From the NCBI RefSeq assembly GCF_003573695.1, contig NC_039358.1, forward strand, positions 9,342,326 through 9,406,325: a stretch of 64,000 nt of DNA, read 5' to 3'. The notes under the pieces were generated by a model, which was given only the letters and a program-made list of their open reading frames with translations, searched no databases and was not told the origin of the DNA. Of this stretch, positions 11,574-21,227 are shown one piece after another; within the stretch, counting starts at the first letter, position 1; each line of letters opens with the position of its first letter. The stretch is from Papaver somniferum (Eukaryota > Streptophyta > Magnoliopsida > Ranunculales > Papaveraceae). Both the position numbers and the translations under genes were made by a program.

Positions 11574-12758
11574 TCAAGGGTAAACAGGGTCCTCCAGAGG
11601 GACCTCCTCAACATCACCTGTAGGAAAGGGCTCTAAAAAGGGTTTCAATCTCTGACCGTTAACCTTCGAAGAACTACTACCATCTGGTGTCTCGATCTCA
11701 ACAGCTCCATGAGGAAAGACAGTGCGAACAATAAAAGGACCCGTCCACCGAGAACGTAACTTCCCAGGGAAAAGATGCAAGCGGGTATCATACAGAAGAA
11801 CTTTTTGACCTGGAGAAAATGACTTTCTTAAAATATTCTTATCATGCACAAGTTTCATTTTGTTCTTATACTCCTTCGCACTATCGTAAGCATCTATACG
11901 AATCTCTTCCAACTCATTGAGCTGGAGTTTCCTATGGGCTCCTGCCTTGTCAAGTGAAAAATTTAGCTGCTTAACAGCCCAATAAGCTCTATGTTCTAAC
12001 TCAACAGGTAAATGACATGCCTTGCCATACACAAGCCGATAAGGCGACATTCCAATGGGGGTCTTAAACGCAGTACGGTAAGCCCATAAGGCATCAGTAA
12101 GCCTAGACGACCAGTCTTTCCGATTAGGATTAACTGTTTTCTCTAATATACGCTTTATCTCCCTATTGGAAACCTCTACCTGACCACTAGTCTGTGGATG
12201 ATATGGGGTAGCTACCTTATGTGTAATACCATATTTCTTCATCAAAAGCCTAAAAGGTCCATTACAAAAGTGCGACCCTCCATCACTAATTATAGCTCGC
12301 GGTGTACCAAAACGTGTAAGTATATTATTTTTCAAGAACTCAATCACAACCCTATGGTCATTGGTTTTACACGCAACCGCCTCAATCCACTTAGAGACAT
12401 AGTCTACAGCGACAAGGATGTATAAGTTACCAAAAGAATTAGGAAACGGACCCATAAAGTCAATACCCCATACATCAAAGACCTCAACAACTAAAATAGG
12501 GTTCAAGGGCATCATGTTCCTACGGGAAATGGTTCCTAATTTCTGGCAACGTTCACAAGTAACACAGTAACTGTGGGAGTCTTTAAACAACGAAGGCCAA
12601 TAGAATCCACACTGCAATATTTTAGCAGCAGTCTTCTTAGCACTAAAGTGACCCCCACAAGCATGATCATGACAAAAGGAAATAATACTGGACTGGTCTC
12701 TCAGGTATACATCTCCTAATAATCTGGTCTGGACAATACTTAAACAAATAAGGATCAT
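11574..12758 (-). CDS. pol: Pol fragment: integrase of Athila-M
   Basis: This open stretch of 394 codons ends at TGA 11574-11576. From residue 25 or so it holds the zinc-binding HHCC domain (HDHACGGH followed by CVTCERC). The catalytic core follows, with the first Asp in GIDFMGPF, the second in [10 protein letters not shown], and the Glu in [11 protein letters not shown] about 35 residues later. The C-terminal part contains an SH3-like stretch with [10 protein letters not shown]. The family role is insertion of the cDNA into the host genome. It should be fused to RNase H upstream, but the frame shifts near 12700, where copy B lacks two bases present in copy A (near 5480). The integrase frame itself is intact here. 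Confidence 0.92.
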   Translation of the reverse strand: MILICLSIVQTRLLGDVYLRDQSSIISFCHDHACGGHFSAKKTAAKILQCGFYWPSLFKDSHSYCVTCERCQKLGTISRRNMMPLNPILVVEVFDVWGIDFMGPFPNSFGNLYILVAVDYVSKWIEAVACKTNDHRVVIEFLKNNILTRFGTPRAIISDGGSHFCNGPFRLLMKKYGITHKVATPYHPQTSGQVEVSNREIKRILEKTVNPNRKDWSSRLTDALWAYRTAFKTPIGMSPYRLVYGKACHLPVELEHRAYWAVKQLNFSLDKAGAHRKLQLNELEEIRIDAYDSAKEYKNKMKLVHDKNILRKSFSPGQKVLLYDTRLHLFPGKLRSRWTGPFIVRTVFPHGAVEIETPDGSSSSKVNGQRLKPFLEPFPTGDVEEVPLEDPVYP

Positions 12759-13422
12759 CCCAAAAGAAGTGCTTCACCTCGGCTAAAAACCTAGAACGAT
12801 CTTGTTTACCCCAATGTTGGGGCATTCGACCAGTAACAAGATAATTCACTATATTCGCATACCAAGGTGCTTGGGTAACAAAGAACAGTTGTTCATCAGG
12901 AAAACTATCCCTAACAGGAGGAGAATCATTAAGGGTATCCACAACAAGCCTAGACAAGTGGTCTGCTACTACATTTTCTGCACCTTTTTTATCTCTAATG
13001 TCTAAGGAAAATTCCTGCAACAATAGGATCCATCTAATCAATCTAGGTTTAGTATCCTTCTTGGAAAGAAGATACTTCAAAGCAGCATGATCAGTAAAGA
13101 TTATGACCTTAGAACCTAAGAGGTAGGATCTAAACTTGTCTAAGGCAAACACAATAGCTAATAGTTCCTTCTCCGTAGTGGTATAGTTCAACTGGGCATC
13201 ATTCAGAGTTTTGCTAGCATAGTAAATCACATGAAGTAACTTATTTTCTCGCTGACCTAGCACAACACCAATAGCATAATCTGAAGCATCACACATGATC
13301 TCAAAGGGTAGGTTCCAGTTGGGTGCCTGGACTATGGGGGCGGTAGTGAGTAAATTCTTAAGCTTCTCAAAAGCCTCTAAACAAGCATCATCAAAGACAA
13401 ACTTAACGTCTTTTGCAAGCAA
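12667..13422 (-). pseudogene. pol: Pol fragment: RNase H and RT connection of Athila-M
   Basis: 251 open codons. The RT-type RNase H domain shows the acidic residues expected: [19 protein letters not shown] and [10 protein letters not shown], with a DHLSRL end. Its role in the family is to degrade the RNA strand of the RNA:DNA hybrid. The frame is lost on both sides: near 13440 towards RT and near 12700 towards integrase, both by small indels. Copy A has the equivalent at 6242-5730. Confidence 0.88.
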
Positions 13423-13778
13423 ATTGCAAAGAGGTCTAGAAATAAGCTAAAATCCTTAATGAATCGACGATAAAAACCTGCATGCCCTAAGAATGACCTA
13501 ATATCTCTTACGGTTTTTGGGACCTGTAAAGTTTTAATGAGGTCAACTTTGGCTCTATCTACCTCTATACCCTTCGAAGATACGATATGCCCTAGAACAA
13601 TTCCTGAACGAACCATGAAGTGACATTTCTCCCAATTAAGCACTAAATTCTTTTCCTTACACCTAGTCAAAACTAATGACAAATGATGCAAGCACTCATC
13701 GAAAGACGAACCAAACACTGAAAAATCATCCATAAAGACCTCTAAGAACCGTTCTACCATGTCAGAAAATATGCTCAT
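13377..13778 (-). pseudogene. pol: Pol fragment: RT palm and thumb of Athila-M
   Basis: 133 codons. The RT catalytic box appears as VFMDDFSVFG (Asp pair at residues 17-18), followed by the RCKEKNLVLNWEKCHFM and GIEVDRAK stretches typical of gypsy RTs. The last 20 or so residues are out of frame because of an indel near 13440. Athila elements normally have F(M/V)DD at this site, so the box itself looks functional. Confidence 0.88.
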
Positions 13779-15192
13779 ACAACGCTGAAAGGTCGCAGGG
13801 CATTACATAGCCCGAAAGGCATGCGTCTATACGCAAAGGTACCAAAGGGACAGGTAAAAGTGGTTTTCTCTTGGTCTTCTGGGGAATAACAACCTGATTA
13901 TAACCGCAGTATCCATCTAAAAAGCAATAATGGCTACGTCCAGCTAATCTCTCTAGCATTTGGTCGATGAAGGGAAGGGGAAAGTGGTCCTTCCTAGTGA
14001 CCTTGTTCAATTTCCTATAGTCAATACAGACACGCCAACCCGTGGTCACCCGGGTTGGGATTAACTCATTGTTATCATTCTGGACTACAGTAATACCGGA
14101 TTTCTTGGGAACAACCTGAACGGGGCTGACCCACTTACTGTCTGAAATGGGGTAGATAATGCCTGCATCTAACAGCTTAAGAACCTCGGTTCGAACTACT
14201 TCTTTCATATTAGGGTTCAGTCGACGTTGCATCTCCCTAGAAGGTTTGGTGTCACTCTCTAAATAGATATGATGCATACAATCAGTAGGACTTATACCCT
14301 TAATGTCTGCTATGGTCCACCCTAAAGCTTCCTTGTTATTCTGAAGGACAGTCACTAGCCTACTTTCCTGATCACTATCCAAGTCGGATGCTATAATCGC
14401 AGGTAAAGTTTCAGATGGGCCTAAAAACACATACTTCAGGGAATCTGGTAATGGTTTAAGGTCCAACTTAGGAGGCTTTTCTAACGAAGGAACTAGGGTA
14501 GACTCAGAAACGGGTAGAGGTTCGAACTTAGGTTTCCAGCCATTACTAGTGTCTATCAAAGGGGTTGAATCTAACAAAGCATTCACCTCATTAATCACAT
14601 CGTCATCATCAAAATCAATCCCAAAGTGGGCTAGGCATTTCTCTAATGGATCTTCTAACAAAGTGTTTGGTAATGACTCCTCGACTAATGTTCCTATCAT
14701 GTTCACCTCTTCTATGTTCGAGTCATCTAGTTCAGAGGGTAGCTTACTAATATTAAAAATGTTCAGCTCAATAGTCATATTACCAAAAGACAAATTCATA
14801 ATACCATTTCGACAGTTAATGATCGCATTGGATGTAGCTAAAAACGGGCGACCTAAAATCACTGGTATTTGGTTCTCTGGGTCAGGGACAGGTTGGGTAT
14901 CTAGGATAACAAAATCCACTGGATAAATAAACTTGTCGACCTCAATAAGAACGTCCTCGATCACACCACGAGGAATTTTAACGGACCTATCAGCTAACTG
15001 AAGTGTCATCTGGGTAGGTTTCATCTCACCAAGTCCTAGCTTAAGGTACACATGGTATGGCAGTAAGTTCACACTGGCTCCTAAGTCAAGCAAAGCTTTC
15101 TCGACACGGTGTTTACCTATTGTGCAAGAAATAGTAGGGGACCCTGGGTCTTTATACTTAGGAGTAGTGGTATTCTGAATAATAGAACTCAC
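13762..15192 (-). pseudogene. pol: Pol fragment: aspartic protease and N-terminal RT of Athila-M
   Basis: 476 open codons. The protease active site reads DLGAS (residues 36-40), followed by ILGRPFLATSNAIINC as the flap-side conserved region. A linker of about 150 residues leads to RT, with WVSPVQVVPKKSG, RVCIDYRKLN and CFLDGYCGYNQ; the Asp in the last is the first catalytic carboxylate. The frame goes wrong near 13880, about 40 residues before the end, so the finger-palm join is broken. The open frame starts inside the gag-protease region; upstream continuity with gag is lost near 15200. Confidence 0.9.
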
Positions 15193-16110
15193 ATGACTCT
15201 AGGAAGGCTTTCTTCTGGACACTAAGTTTTCGCTTTCGCGTACACATATCCTTAAGAAACTTGGCATAAGCGGGAATCTGCTTAATCGCATCTAACAATG
15301 GAGGGAGGTTGATAGTAACCTGCTTAAAAACCTCCAATATATCATTAAAGTTGGACTCCCTCTTAGTTGGAACTAGCAGCTGGGGGGGGGCTCTGGGAAC
15401 AAAGACGGGCTCAGCATGACCTCATTGGTCTCTTTGGAGACTCTATCAGTCTCCTCATTTTCTGGCTCAGAAGGGTGAACTACAGCATGTTCACTATCAG
15501 GCATGGCAACCTTATTGTCAACTTTCTTTCCACTCCTAAGGGTTGTTATAGAATTCACATGATTGTACGATTTCTCTCCTTTAGGGTTAGGATAGTTTGA
15601 CTAGGGAACCTTCCATCTTCTCTTTCACTAAGAAACTTAGCTATTTGGCCGACTTGAAGTTCTAAGTTAGCAAGAGACTGGGAATTATTCTTAAAATTCT
15701 GCCTGGTTTCTTCTTGAAAACCACAGTGGTTCTTTGATAACATCTCATGGTTCTTTGCTAACATAGTAAGGGTTTCTTCTAAGGTGGAGATCTTTTTCTC
15801 ATTCTGAAACTGGGGTTGACCTGAAGAGTTCTTAGCATAACCAAAACCTGGGGGAGGCTGAGAATTACTAGACTGTCCTTGATTCTGACCCTTAGACCAA
15901 GAAAAATTAGGATGGTTTCTCCAACCAGGGTTGTAAGTCTCTGAGTATGGGTCAAACTTCTGACGGTTCTCAAACCTAGCATTGTTATAGACAGCATGGG
16001 CTTGCTCTTCACTAACCTGACCTTCCCAAAACGAGTTATTGGGTTCTACTCCACAAATAGATACTTGAGAATCTCTAAACCTATCATCAGGTTCAACAAG
16101 ATAACTATGT
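15193..16110 (-). pseudogene. gag: Gag C-terminal part and gag-protease linker of Athila-M (frameshifted)
   Basis: Short open pieces in different frames (16012-15779, 15764-15555, 15558-15373) together match the Athila gag C-terminus. They include a Tyr/Asn/Gln-rich stretch, a coiled segment MLAKNHEMLSKNHCGF, SLANLELQVGQIAKFLSERE, and ITTLRSGKKV. At least three one-base frame changes are needed. I see no CCHC zinc knuckle here, unlike the other Athila element at 62600. A run of eight or more C (G on plus) lies near 15382. Confidence 0.75.
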
Positions 16111-17064
16111 TTAGGATGATTCCAATTCCAAAGCTTCTAACCTTCTAGACAAAGCAGCAAACTTAGCATCAGACCCGAAGCTTGTATCTACCACATTGGT
16201 GCTACTTCTATTGACCAAGAGTCTTTTGGGGGGTTCAACACAAGACTCCCACTGTTGGGATTTTTCAGCGACAACTCCTAAGAAGGTAAAAGCATCATCA
16301 TCACTTTTACTAGTGAACTCACCAGCGCACATAGACTCAACCATGGCTTTGATTGAATAGTCTAAACCATCATAAATAATCTCTACGAGTTTCATCTTAT
16401 CAAATCCATGGTGAGGACACTGGGATAGGAGATCATTGAATCTCTCTAAGAACCTATAAAGAGACTCTCCCTCTTGTTGCACATTTGCACTAATTTTCTT
16501 CCTAACAGATGCAGTTTTATGCTTAGGGTAGAATTTCATATAGAAAGCAGCAATAAGTTCCTGCCATGTTTCAATGGATTCAGATGGTAGGTTGTTCAGC
16601 CAGGTCTTGGCTTTATCTCTCAAGGAAAAGGGAAACATCTTAAGTTTCAAGACTTCATCAGTAAGGTCTTTTATTCTAATTGTCCCACAACTTTCATCAA
16701 AGTCCCTAATATGAAAATAAGGGTTCTCATCATCTTTCCCTAAGAATATAGGGATCATCTGAAGAATACTAGGTTTTATCTCGAAATTAGCCGTAGTGGC
16801 TGGCAATTTAATGCACGAAGCTCGAGTGGACCTAGTTGGGAACATGTAATCTTTCAAAGTTGTCATTGCTGGAACAGCTGAAGTACTAGGGGTATTTTCC
16901 TCATGAAGAGACAGATTCTCAAAACTGAAGTTTCCAAAAACAGGGCTCTCAAAATAAGAGTCTTCGAGCTCCCCGCCTTCACAAAAAGAACTAATAGGTT
17001 TATCACTAATCAAACGACCTAGAGTGTTTCTTTTCCAAGCCCGCTCTTTAATAACCTTGGGCAT
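16111..17064 (-). CDS. gag: Gag N-terminal and capsid part of Athila-M
   Basis: The frame starts at ATG 17064-17062 (MPKVIKERAW); the longer open frame upstream has only a TTG. Around 317 residues hold the plant retrotransposon gag domain, with the landmarks TLKDYMFPTR, LKMFPFSLRDKAKTWL, WQELIAAFYMKFYPKHKT and FNDLLSQCPHHGFDKMKLVE. These proteins form the virus-like particle that packages the RNA. The frame closes at 16111 just after RRLEALELESS, where the neighbouring frame carries on, so the real gag is longer. Confidence 0.9.
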   Translation of the reverse strand: MPKVIKERAWKRNTLGRLISDKPISSFCEGGELEDSYFESPVFGNFSFENLSLHEENTPSTSAVPAMTTLKDYMFPTRSTRASCIKLPATTANFEIKPSILQMIPIFLGKDDENPYFHIRDFDESCGTIRIKDLTDEVLKLKMFPFSLRDKAKTWLNNLPSESIETWQELIAAFYMKFYPKHKTASVRKKISANVQQEGESLYRFLERFNDLLSQCPHHGFDKMKLVEIIYDGLDYSIKAMVESMCAGEFTSKSDDDAFTFLGVVAEKSQQWESCVEPPKRLLVNRSSTNVVDTSFGSDAKFAALSRRLEALELESS

Positions 17065-18156
17065 ACAATAGAAAAACAAAAGATAAAGAAAGAAATCCTA
17101 AAAGTAAGGGAAGTTCTATGCAAACACAAAGCAGGCTGACTCCACCAAAGAAAACCTAAATATTTCTAGCAAACAAAAAGCATGATTGATCCACTTAGAT
17201 TGTTTCTAGACCAGCTTCGAAATGGAATTCGTTACAATTTAAGCAAACCCCTCTGGAATCAATCCGAGTTTAAGTAAGTTGAATCCAGACGAGGGAAGAT
17301 CAATGGAGATTTGATACCCAAGGCCTCACCGGCGTTACCAGGCGGCGTATTCAACTCGCAGAAACCATCATGAACTTTGAAGCATGCTTAAAAGAGTAAC
17401 CAATATTTTTCGAATGACTTTCCTATTAAGCTCGTTTCCCTATAGGTCTCTAACTAGTCAAATTTTAGGCTTAGATTCGCGTTTGGTTTCGTTTTCCTAA
17501 GGCGGGCAAGAAGGGAACGGTGATGAAATCCGAACCCTTATCTTGTATGGCCAGTCCTTGCCCTTTACTAGGAAATTAAAGCAGCCGTTTTCAAATCCTC
17601 AACATATATGCAAACGAAGGAATACAGTAACTCGCTGACAGGAGATTCGCGAGTATTTCGACAAACTTACCTCCCGTACCAGATGGGGGATGAACCGCTG
17701 AAGTCGACTCGGGCCACGACTCCTATGCCATGTACGAACCCGAGGGGCCGAGGCGATATCGTAATCGCCGTCCTTCTCTGCAAACAGTTTATATTTAAAC
17801 TACCCTTCCGTAGGGTTTAAAAAAATAAAGTCCCAAAATCCACAGTCCAAAGTCCAAAAATAAAGTGCAAAAGAAAAAGATAATCTAAAAAAAATTAAAA
17901 TAAATAAATAAATTGTCTCTCTCTCTCTCTTTTTAATTAATTTTTATTCTCTTTTTCTTTCTCTCCTTTCGCTTTGCTTTTACTCCAAATCTTTAAGTAT
18001 TCACCAAAAGCTTTGGCAAATTTTTCTTTCGCTCCAAATTCCAGAATCTGTAAGGAAAAGACAAAAACCCAGAAATGTAAAGAAGAACAAATAAAATAAA
18101 AATGAAAAAAAAATAAAAACCTTAAAAAAATCTAAAAACTCTAGCCTAAAGACAAG
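17065..18156 (-). other. Untranslated leader of Athila-M between PBS and gag
   Basis: No convincing gene is seen. It contains a (TC)n run at 17916-17930 and A/T-rich runs near 18080-18130. A more GC-rich patch at 17640-17770 reads open on the plus strand for 70 codons without any recognisable motif. A long structured leader is usual in Athila elements. Confidence 0.7.
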
Positions 18157-18174
18157 TCCGCGTCGGCGGCGCCA
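18157..18174 (-). other. Primer binding site of Athila-M (tRNA-Asp-like)
   Basis: On the minus strand the site reads TGGCGCCGCCGACGCGGA, five bases after the LTR end. The first eight bases and the overall pattern fit the 3' end of plant tRNA-Asp, the usual Athila primer; by my alignment four of 18 bases differ. The site gives the 5' end of the element and its orientation. Confidence 0.8.
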
Positions 18175-18179
18175 AAAAC

Positions 18180-19362
18180 TGATGATATTTTTTAATGATG
18201 TTGTAGTAATAAGTTCGTTGAGACTTGTGAAAGCAAAATATTTTAGACTTATAAAACTTAAAAATAGAAAACTTATTGCAAAATTGATTTCAAGATATTA
18301 AAAGTAACCAAGACACTAGATTCCACTATTACACATGAATGAATGATACCAAATATGTTTCAAAACTCGAACTATCCTTTAAGTCCTTTATTTCTTAATT
18401 CACACATAATCAAACATATTCCCAAATATTAATTGTATTCCTAAGAATAGACTATCAATCAATTAAACAAAGTATAATCTATCAAATTGAATCACAAGTA
18501 ATTAAGAAAATTATGTGAACATTTAGAACTCCGTAAAAGCGGTGATTGAATGAATTATAAATTGTAAATTAGAGAAAATAAAATTGTTATCAATCATTCA
18601 TGCATAGATATCTTCATCCATTTCCTTGTTGCGCGAGAATTAGCTCATCATCATGGAAACACGCTCAAAATTCATTTTTATTGCTCAAAGGGTGTTTACA
18701 AAGATATAAAACAGTGATTTTCTTTTCTCTCCCAAAAACTCTCCCAAAATGTGCTCTCTAGCTCTCTATTTATACACACAAATATACATCACTCAAATAT
18801 ATTCTTCCATAACTCCAAAATCTTCTTCTTTTTAATTAAAAATATCTTCAGAATTTTTCCCTCTCTTTATTCTATATATTTCTTTACTAAACCCATATCT
18901 TCTTTAATTCGCAGAATAAAATCCAAGATAAAATCTTCTAAGGATATCTTTCTTGTTTAATACAAGATAACTTTCTTTTTCTTCAAAACTTCATGTTTGT
19001 AAGGCAAGAAGATATTCTTATCTTAAAGATAATAAATCCTTTACCGTTGAAACCAAATTTCCCGCCATTTTTTTCTTTTCAAATCAAGGAAGAAGATGGA
19101 GGCCCCTTAACCAGTAATGGAGTGCGATTTGCAGTTGGTTCCCTGGGGTGCCCCTTATCAGTTAGGTGCCCCTTATCCAAAACTGAGAGTCCGAATAACA
19201 TGTGTCCTCCGGGTGCCTATACCAACTTTTCGAGCCGAATTTTCCGAAAATGTTTATTTTCCAAAAATACCTACAACACATAAAACACCATAATAAGTAG
19301 AAAATCGAGTACCAACAATACTGAAAATTGAGGACAATTTGGTCACAAAAATGTGTCTATCA
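18180..19362 (-). mobile_element. 5' LTR of Athila-M
   Basis: 1183 bp, TG...CA bounded (TGATAGACA ... TATCATCA on the minus strand), with a TATAAATA box at 18774-18767. The right flank is GCTGG; the matching target duplication would lie beyond the displaced 3' LTR and cannot be checked here. Only the first ~220 bases (19144-19362) are repeated in the truncated 3' LTRs. Confidence 0.88.
18767..18774 (-). promoter_or_regulatory. TATA box in the 5' LTR of Athila-M
   Basis: TATAAATA followed by GAGAGCTAGAGAG on the minus strand, about 590 bp into the LTR. This is the likely U3 promoter for the genomic RNA, from motif and position. Confidence 0.55.
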
Positions 19363-20411
19363 GCTGGCTGTTGCTTGTATTGAGTTCGAGTTTTTGGACC
19401 ATTATCGGGAATTGGGCTCGTGGTCGAGACGAGACTTTATGCTTTCCAAGGCGCAAGTCTTTATATTCGCGTGTAATACGAGATTTTATGCATGAGATAA
19501 GAGCAAGACTTATTTGATCGAGATTTATCTCCGATAGGTAAGATATAAAAAGTAATCACAAAGTTCTTCGTCTCAGACTTTGTGGTTCCGAAGTAACTTC
19601 TTCTACTACCATATAGTAAAGTTATTGTGAGGTGATTGATATTTCTAGGCTGTTCTTCGAAAGTATAAGACCGGATTATCAATTGGTTCCTGTTCACCTT
19701 GATTTATCATAAGACGGAACAAAATTTCGTATGTACTTCCATGGGAGATAGATTTATCTATCAGAATAGACTTATCTGTGGGAGACAGATTTGTTTATAA
19801 GTCTTCGACTTTGGGTCGTAGAAAATTTTAGTTGTGGGTGAGATCAGCTAAGGGAATCAAGTGCGCAGAATCTGGCGTGGTTCAACAGGCGTAAGGAACA
19901 CGAATGCACCTTAATCGGTGTGAGACTTGGTTAGGGCTCAACTACATTCCAGTCTGAAGTTAACTTGTAGTAGGCTAGTGTCTGTGGAGGCTTAATACAG
20001 TGTGGTGTTCAAATATGGACTAGGTCCCTGGGGTTTTCTGCATTTGCGGTTTCCTCGTTAACAAAATTTCTGGTTTCTGTGTTATTTCTTTTCCGCATTA
20101 TATTTGTTTATATATTTGAAATATCACAGGTTGTGCGTCGTTCAACCAGTTGATAAATCCGACCTTGTTTGTTGGATATAACTTGATTGACACTTGAGCA
20201 TTGGTCCAAGTTTTTTCTCATAATAATGAAGCTCACGTATTTCTATCTGCTCGATTTTCTGATTGCATTGAGAAATATAGATAAAGCTCTTTGAAATATC
20301 TCTTGATTGAGATCGCTTTTAAGTTGGTTCTCTCAGAATTATATTGGAGTTTAGTCCATACAGATTGACGAACGAATTATTGGGTGTGGTTGTTATACCC
20401 ACGCTTTTTCA
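19363..20411 (+). mobile_element. 3' part of a Copia LTR, truncated by Athila-M
   Basis: The sequence from about 19500 to 20160 matches the inverse complement of 52850-53520, inside the LTR of the Copia element on the right. Landmarks are GAGATCAGCTAAGGGAATCA, GGACTAGGTCCCTGGGG and TTTCCGCATTATATTTG. It ends CGCTTTTTCA at 20411, the same terminus as that LTR. The left end is cut at 19362 by Athila-M. No PBS follows; the next bases are RNase H coding sequence, so this is the right edge of a Copia insertion (solo LTR or 3' LTR). Confidence 0.8.
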
Positions 20412-20870
20412 GTAACAATCAGTTGTGTGTTGGGTATGTGAATTCTGTCTATGCCGGCGATTTGGACAAGAGACGTTCAACTACAGGGTATGTATTTGTC
20501 ATAGCAGGGGAACCGGTTAGTTGGAGATTAATATTGCGGTCTACTGTGGCTCTCTCAACTACTAAGTCAAAGTATAGGCAGTGACAAAAATATTTAAAGA
20601 AGCTATATGGTTACATGGTTTGCTTGATGAAAAACTTAGTTGGCATACCCTGGGTGCTATTTAGTTGGCTAAGAATCACGTGCGTCATGCTAGAACCAAA
20701 CTTATAGACGTGCAGTTAACTTTGTCAAAAAAATTCTTGAAGAAGAAGACATTCTACTTGTGAAGATCAATACCAAAGACAATCCAGCTGATATGTTGAT
20801 TAAATTAGTATTTGGGTCAAGCTTCGTCATTTCTCGGAATTGATTTACATCCTTCATGTTCGGTAAGAGA
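20412..20870 (+). pseudogene. pol: Ty1/copia RNase H, C-terminal end of pol
   Basis: From 20427 the frame reads CVGYVNSVYAGDLDKRRSTT and then GEPVSWRLILRSTVALSTT, the classical copia RNase H. The frame stops at 20582. The rest of the domain can be traced to about 20850 in changing frames through HVRHARTKLIDVQ and an NPADM-like stretch with stops. It is the older host element into which the Copia LTR at 19363-20411 was inserted; the upstream part of its pol is not seen in the window. Confidence 0.85.
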
Positions 20871-20938
20871 CCCTCTTTGGGTAGAGGTTCTTAAGAATTT
20901 CTCCCTTGTTAAGGAATGTGTCTAATCCTATATATATG

Positions 20939-20946
20939 TATAAATA
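20939..20946 (+). promoter_or_regulatory. TATA box in the short Copia LTR
   Basis: TATAAATA lies 32 bp into the putative LTR, followed by GCGACAGAG. This is compact but normal for small copia LTRs. Confidence 0.4.
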
Positions 20947-21067
20947 GCGACAGAGTAAACCTAGTAGAAACACACCAGAAGTCTCTTCTTCTACTCTAAA
21001 GGCTTTGTGTATTGCTCTCTCCTATACGGTGATACAGGAGGATTCAACCTCGTTAAATACTTGTTCT

Positions 21068-21069
<2 letters not shown>

Positions 21070-21134
<65 letters not shown>

Positions 21135-21144
21135 TGTGTGTGTG
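21070..21144 (+). repeat. (GT)n microsatellite
   Basis: About 37 GT units with one TTT interruption near 21131. It lies within the putative short Copia LTR and gives rise to spurious Cys-Val and Thr-His reading frames on the two strands. Confidence 0.97.
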
Positions 21145-21227
21145 GTTATGTTCTTGGAAATACTGGAGTACCATTGTAATTGTGCAAACTTAACGCTTCC
21201 GCATGTTTTGGCGTAACATTCATAACA

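Larger units (their letters stand above)
6243..13460. repeat. 7.2 kb tandem duplication, copy B
   Basis: This is the complete unit: accessory ORF, 3' noncoding region and LTR of the plus-strand element, then the LTR remnant, PPT, integrase and RNase H of the minus-strand element. Base 7214 corresponds to base 1 of the window. The junction 6242/6243 joins the RT/RNase H boundary of one element to the accessory ORF of the other and is the only visible duplication breakpoint. Confidence 0.93.
10208..19362 (-). mobile_element. Athila-M: Ty3/gypsy, Athila-clade LTR retrotransposon (3' LTR truncated)
   Basis: In coding order (minus strand) it has the 5' LTR (19362-18180), PBS, leader, gag, protease, RT, RNase H, integrase, noncoding tail, PPT and the first 199 bases of the 3' LTR. 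The protease DLGAS motif, the RT FMDD box and the gag sequence pattern place it in the Athila clade. The internal order is complete, but the frame is broken at several points. It sits inside a Copia LTR (19363 onward) and is itself hit by Athila-P at 10208. Confidence 0.92.
20907..21227 (+). mobile_element. Probable short 3' LTR of the older Copia element
   Basis: A 321-bp segment begins TGTTAAGGAATGTG shortly after the RNase H remnant and ends CATAACA, giving TGTTA/TAACA inverted ends. It contains a TATAAATA box (20939-20946) and a long GT repeat. The purine tract before it is weak, so the exact boundary is inferred. Confidence 0.5.
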
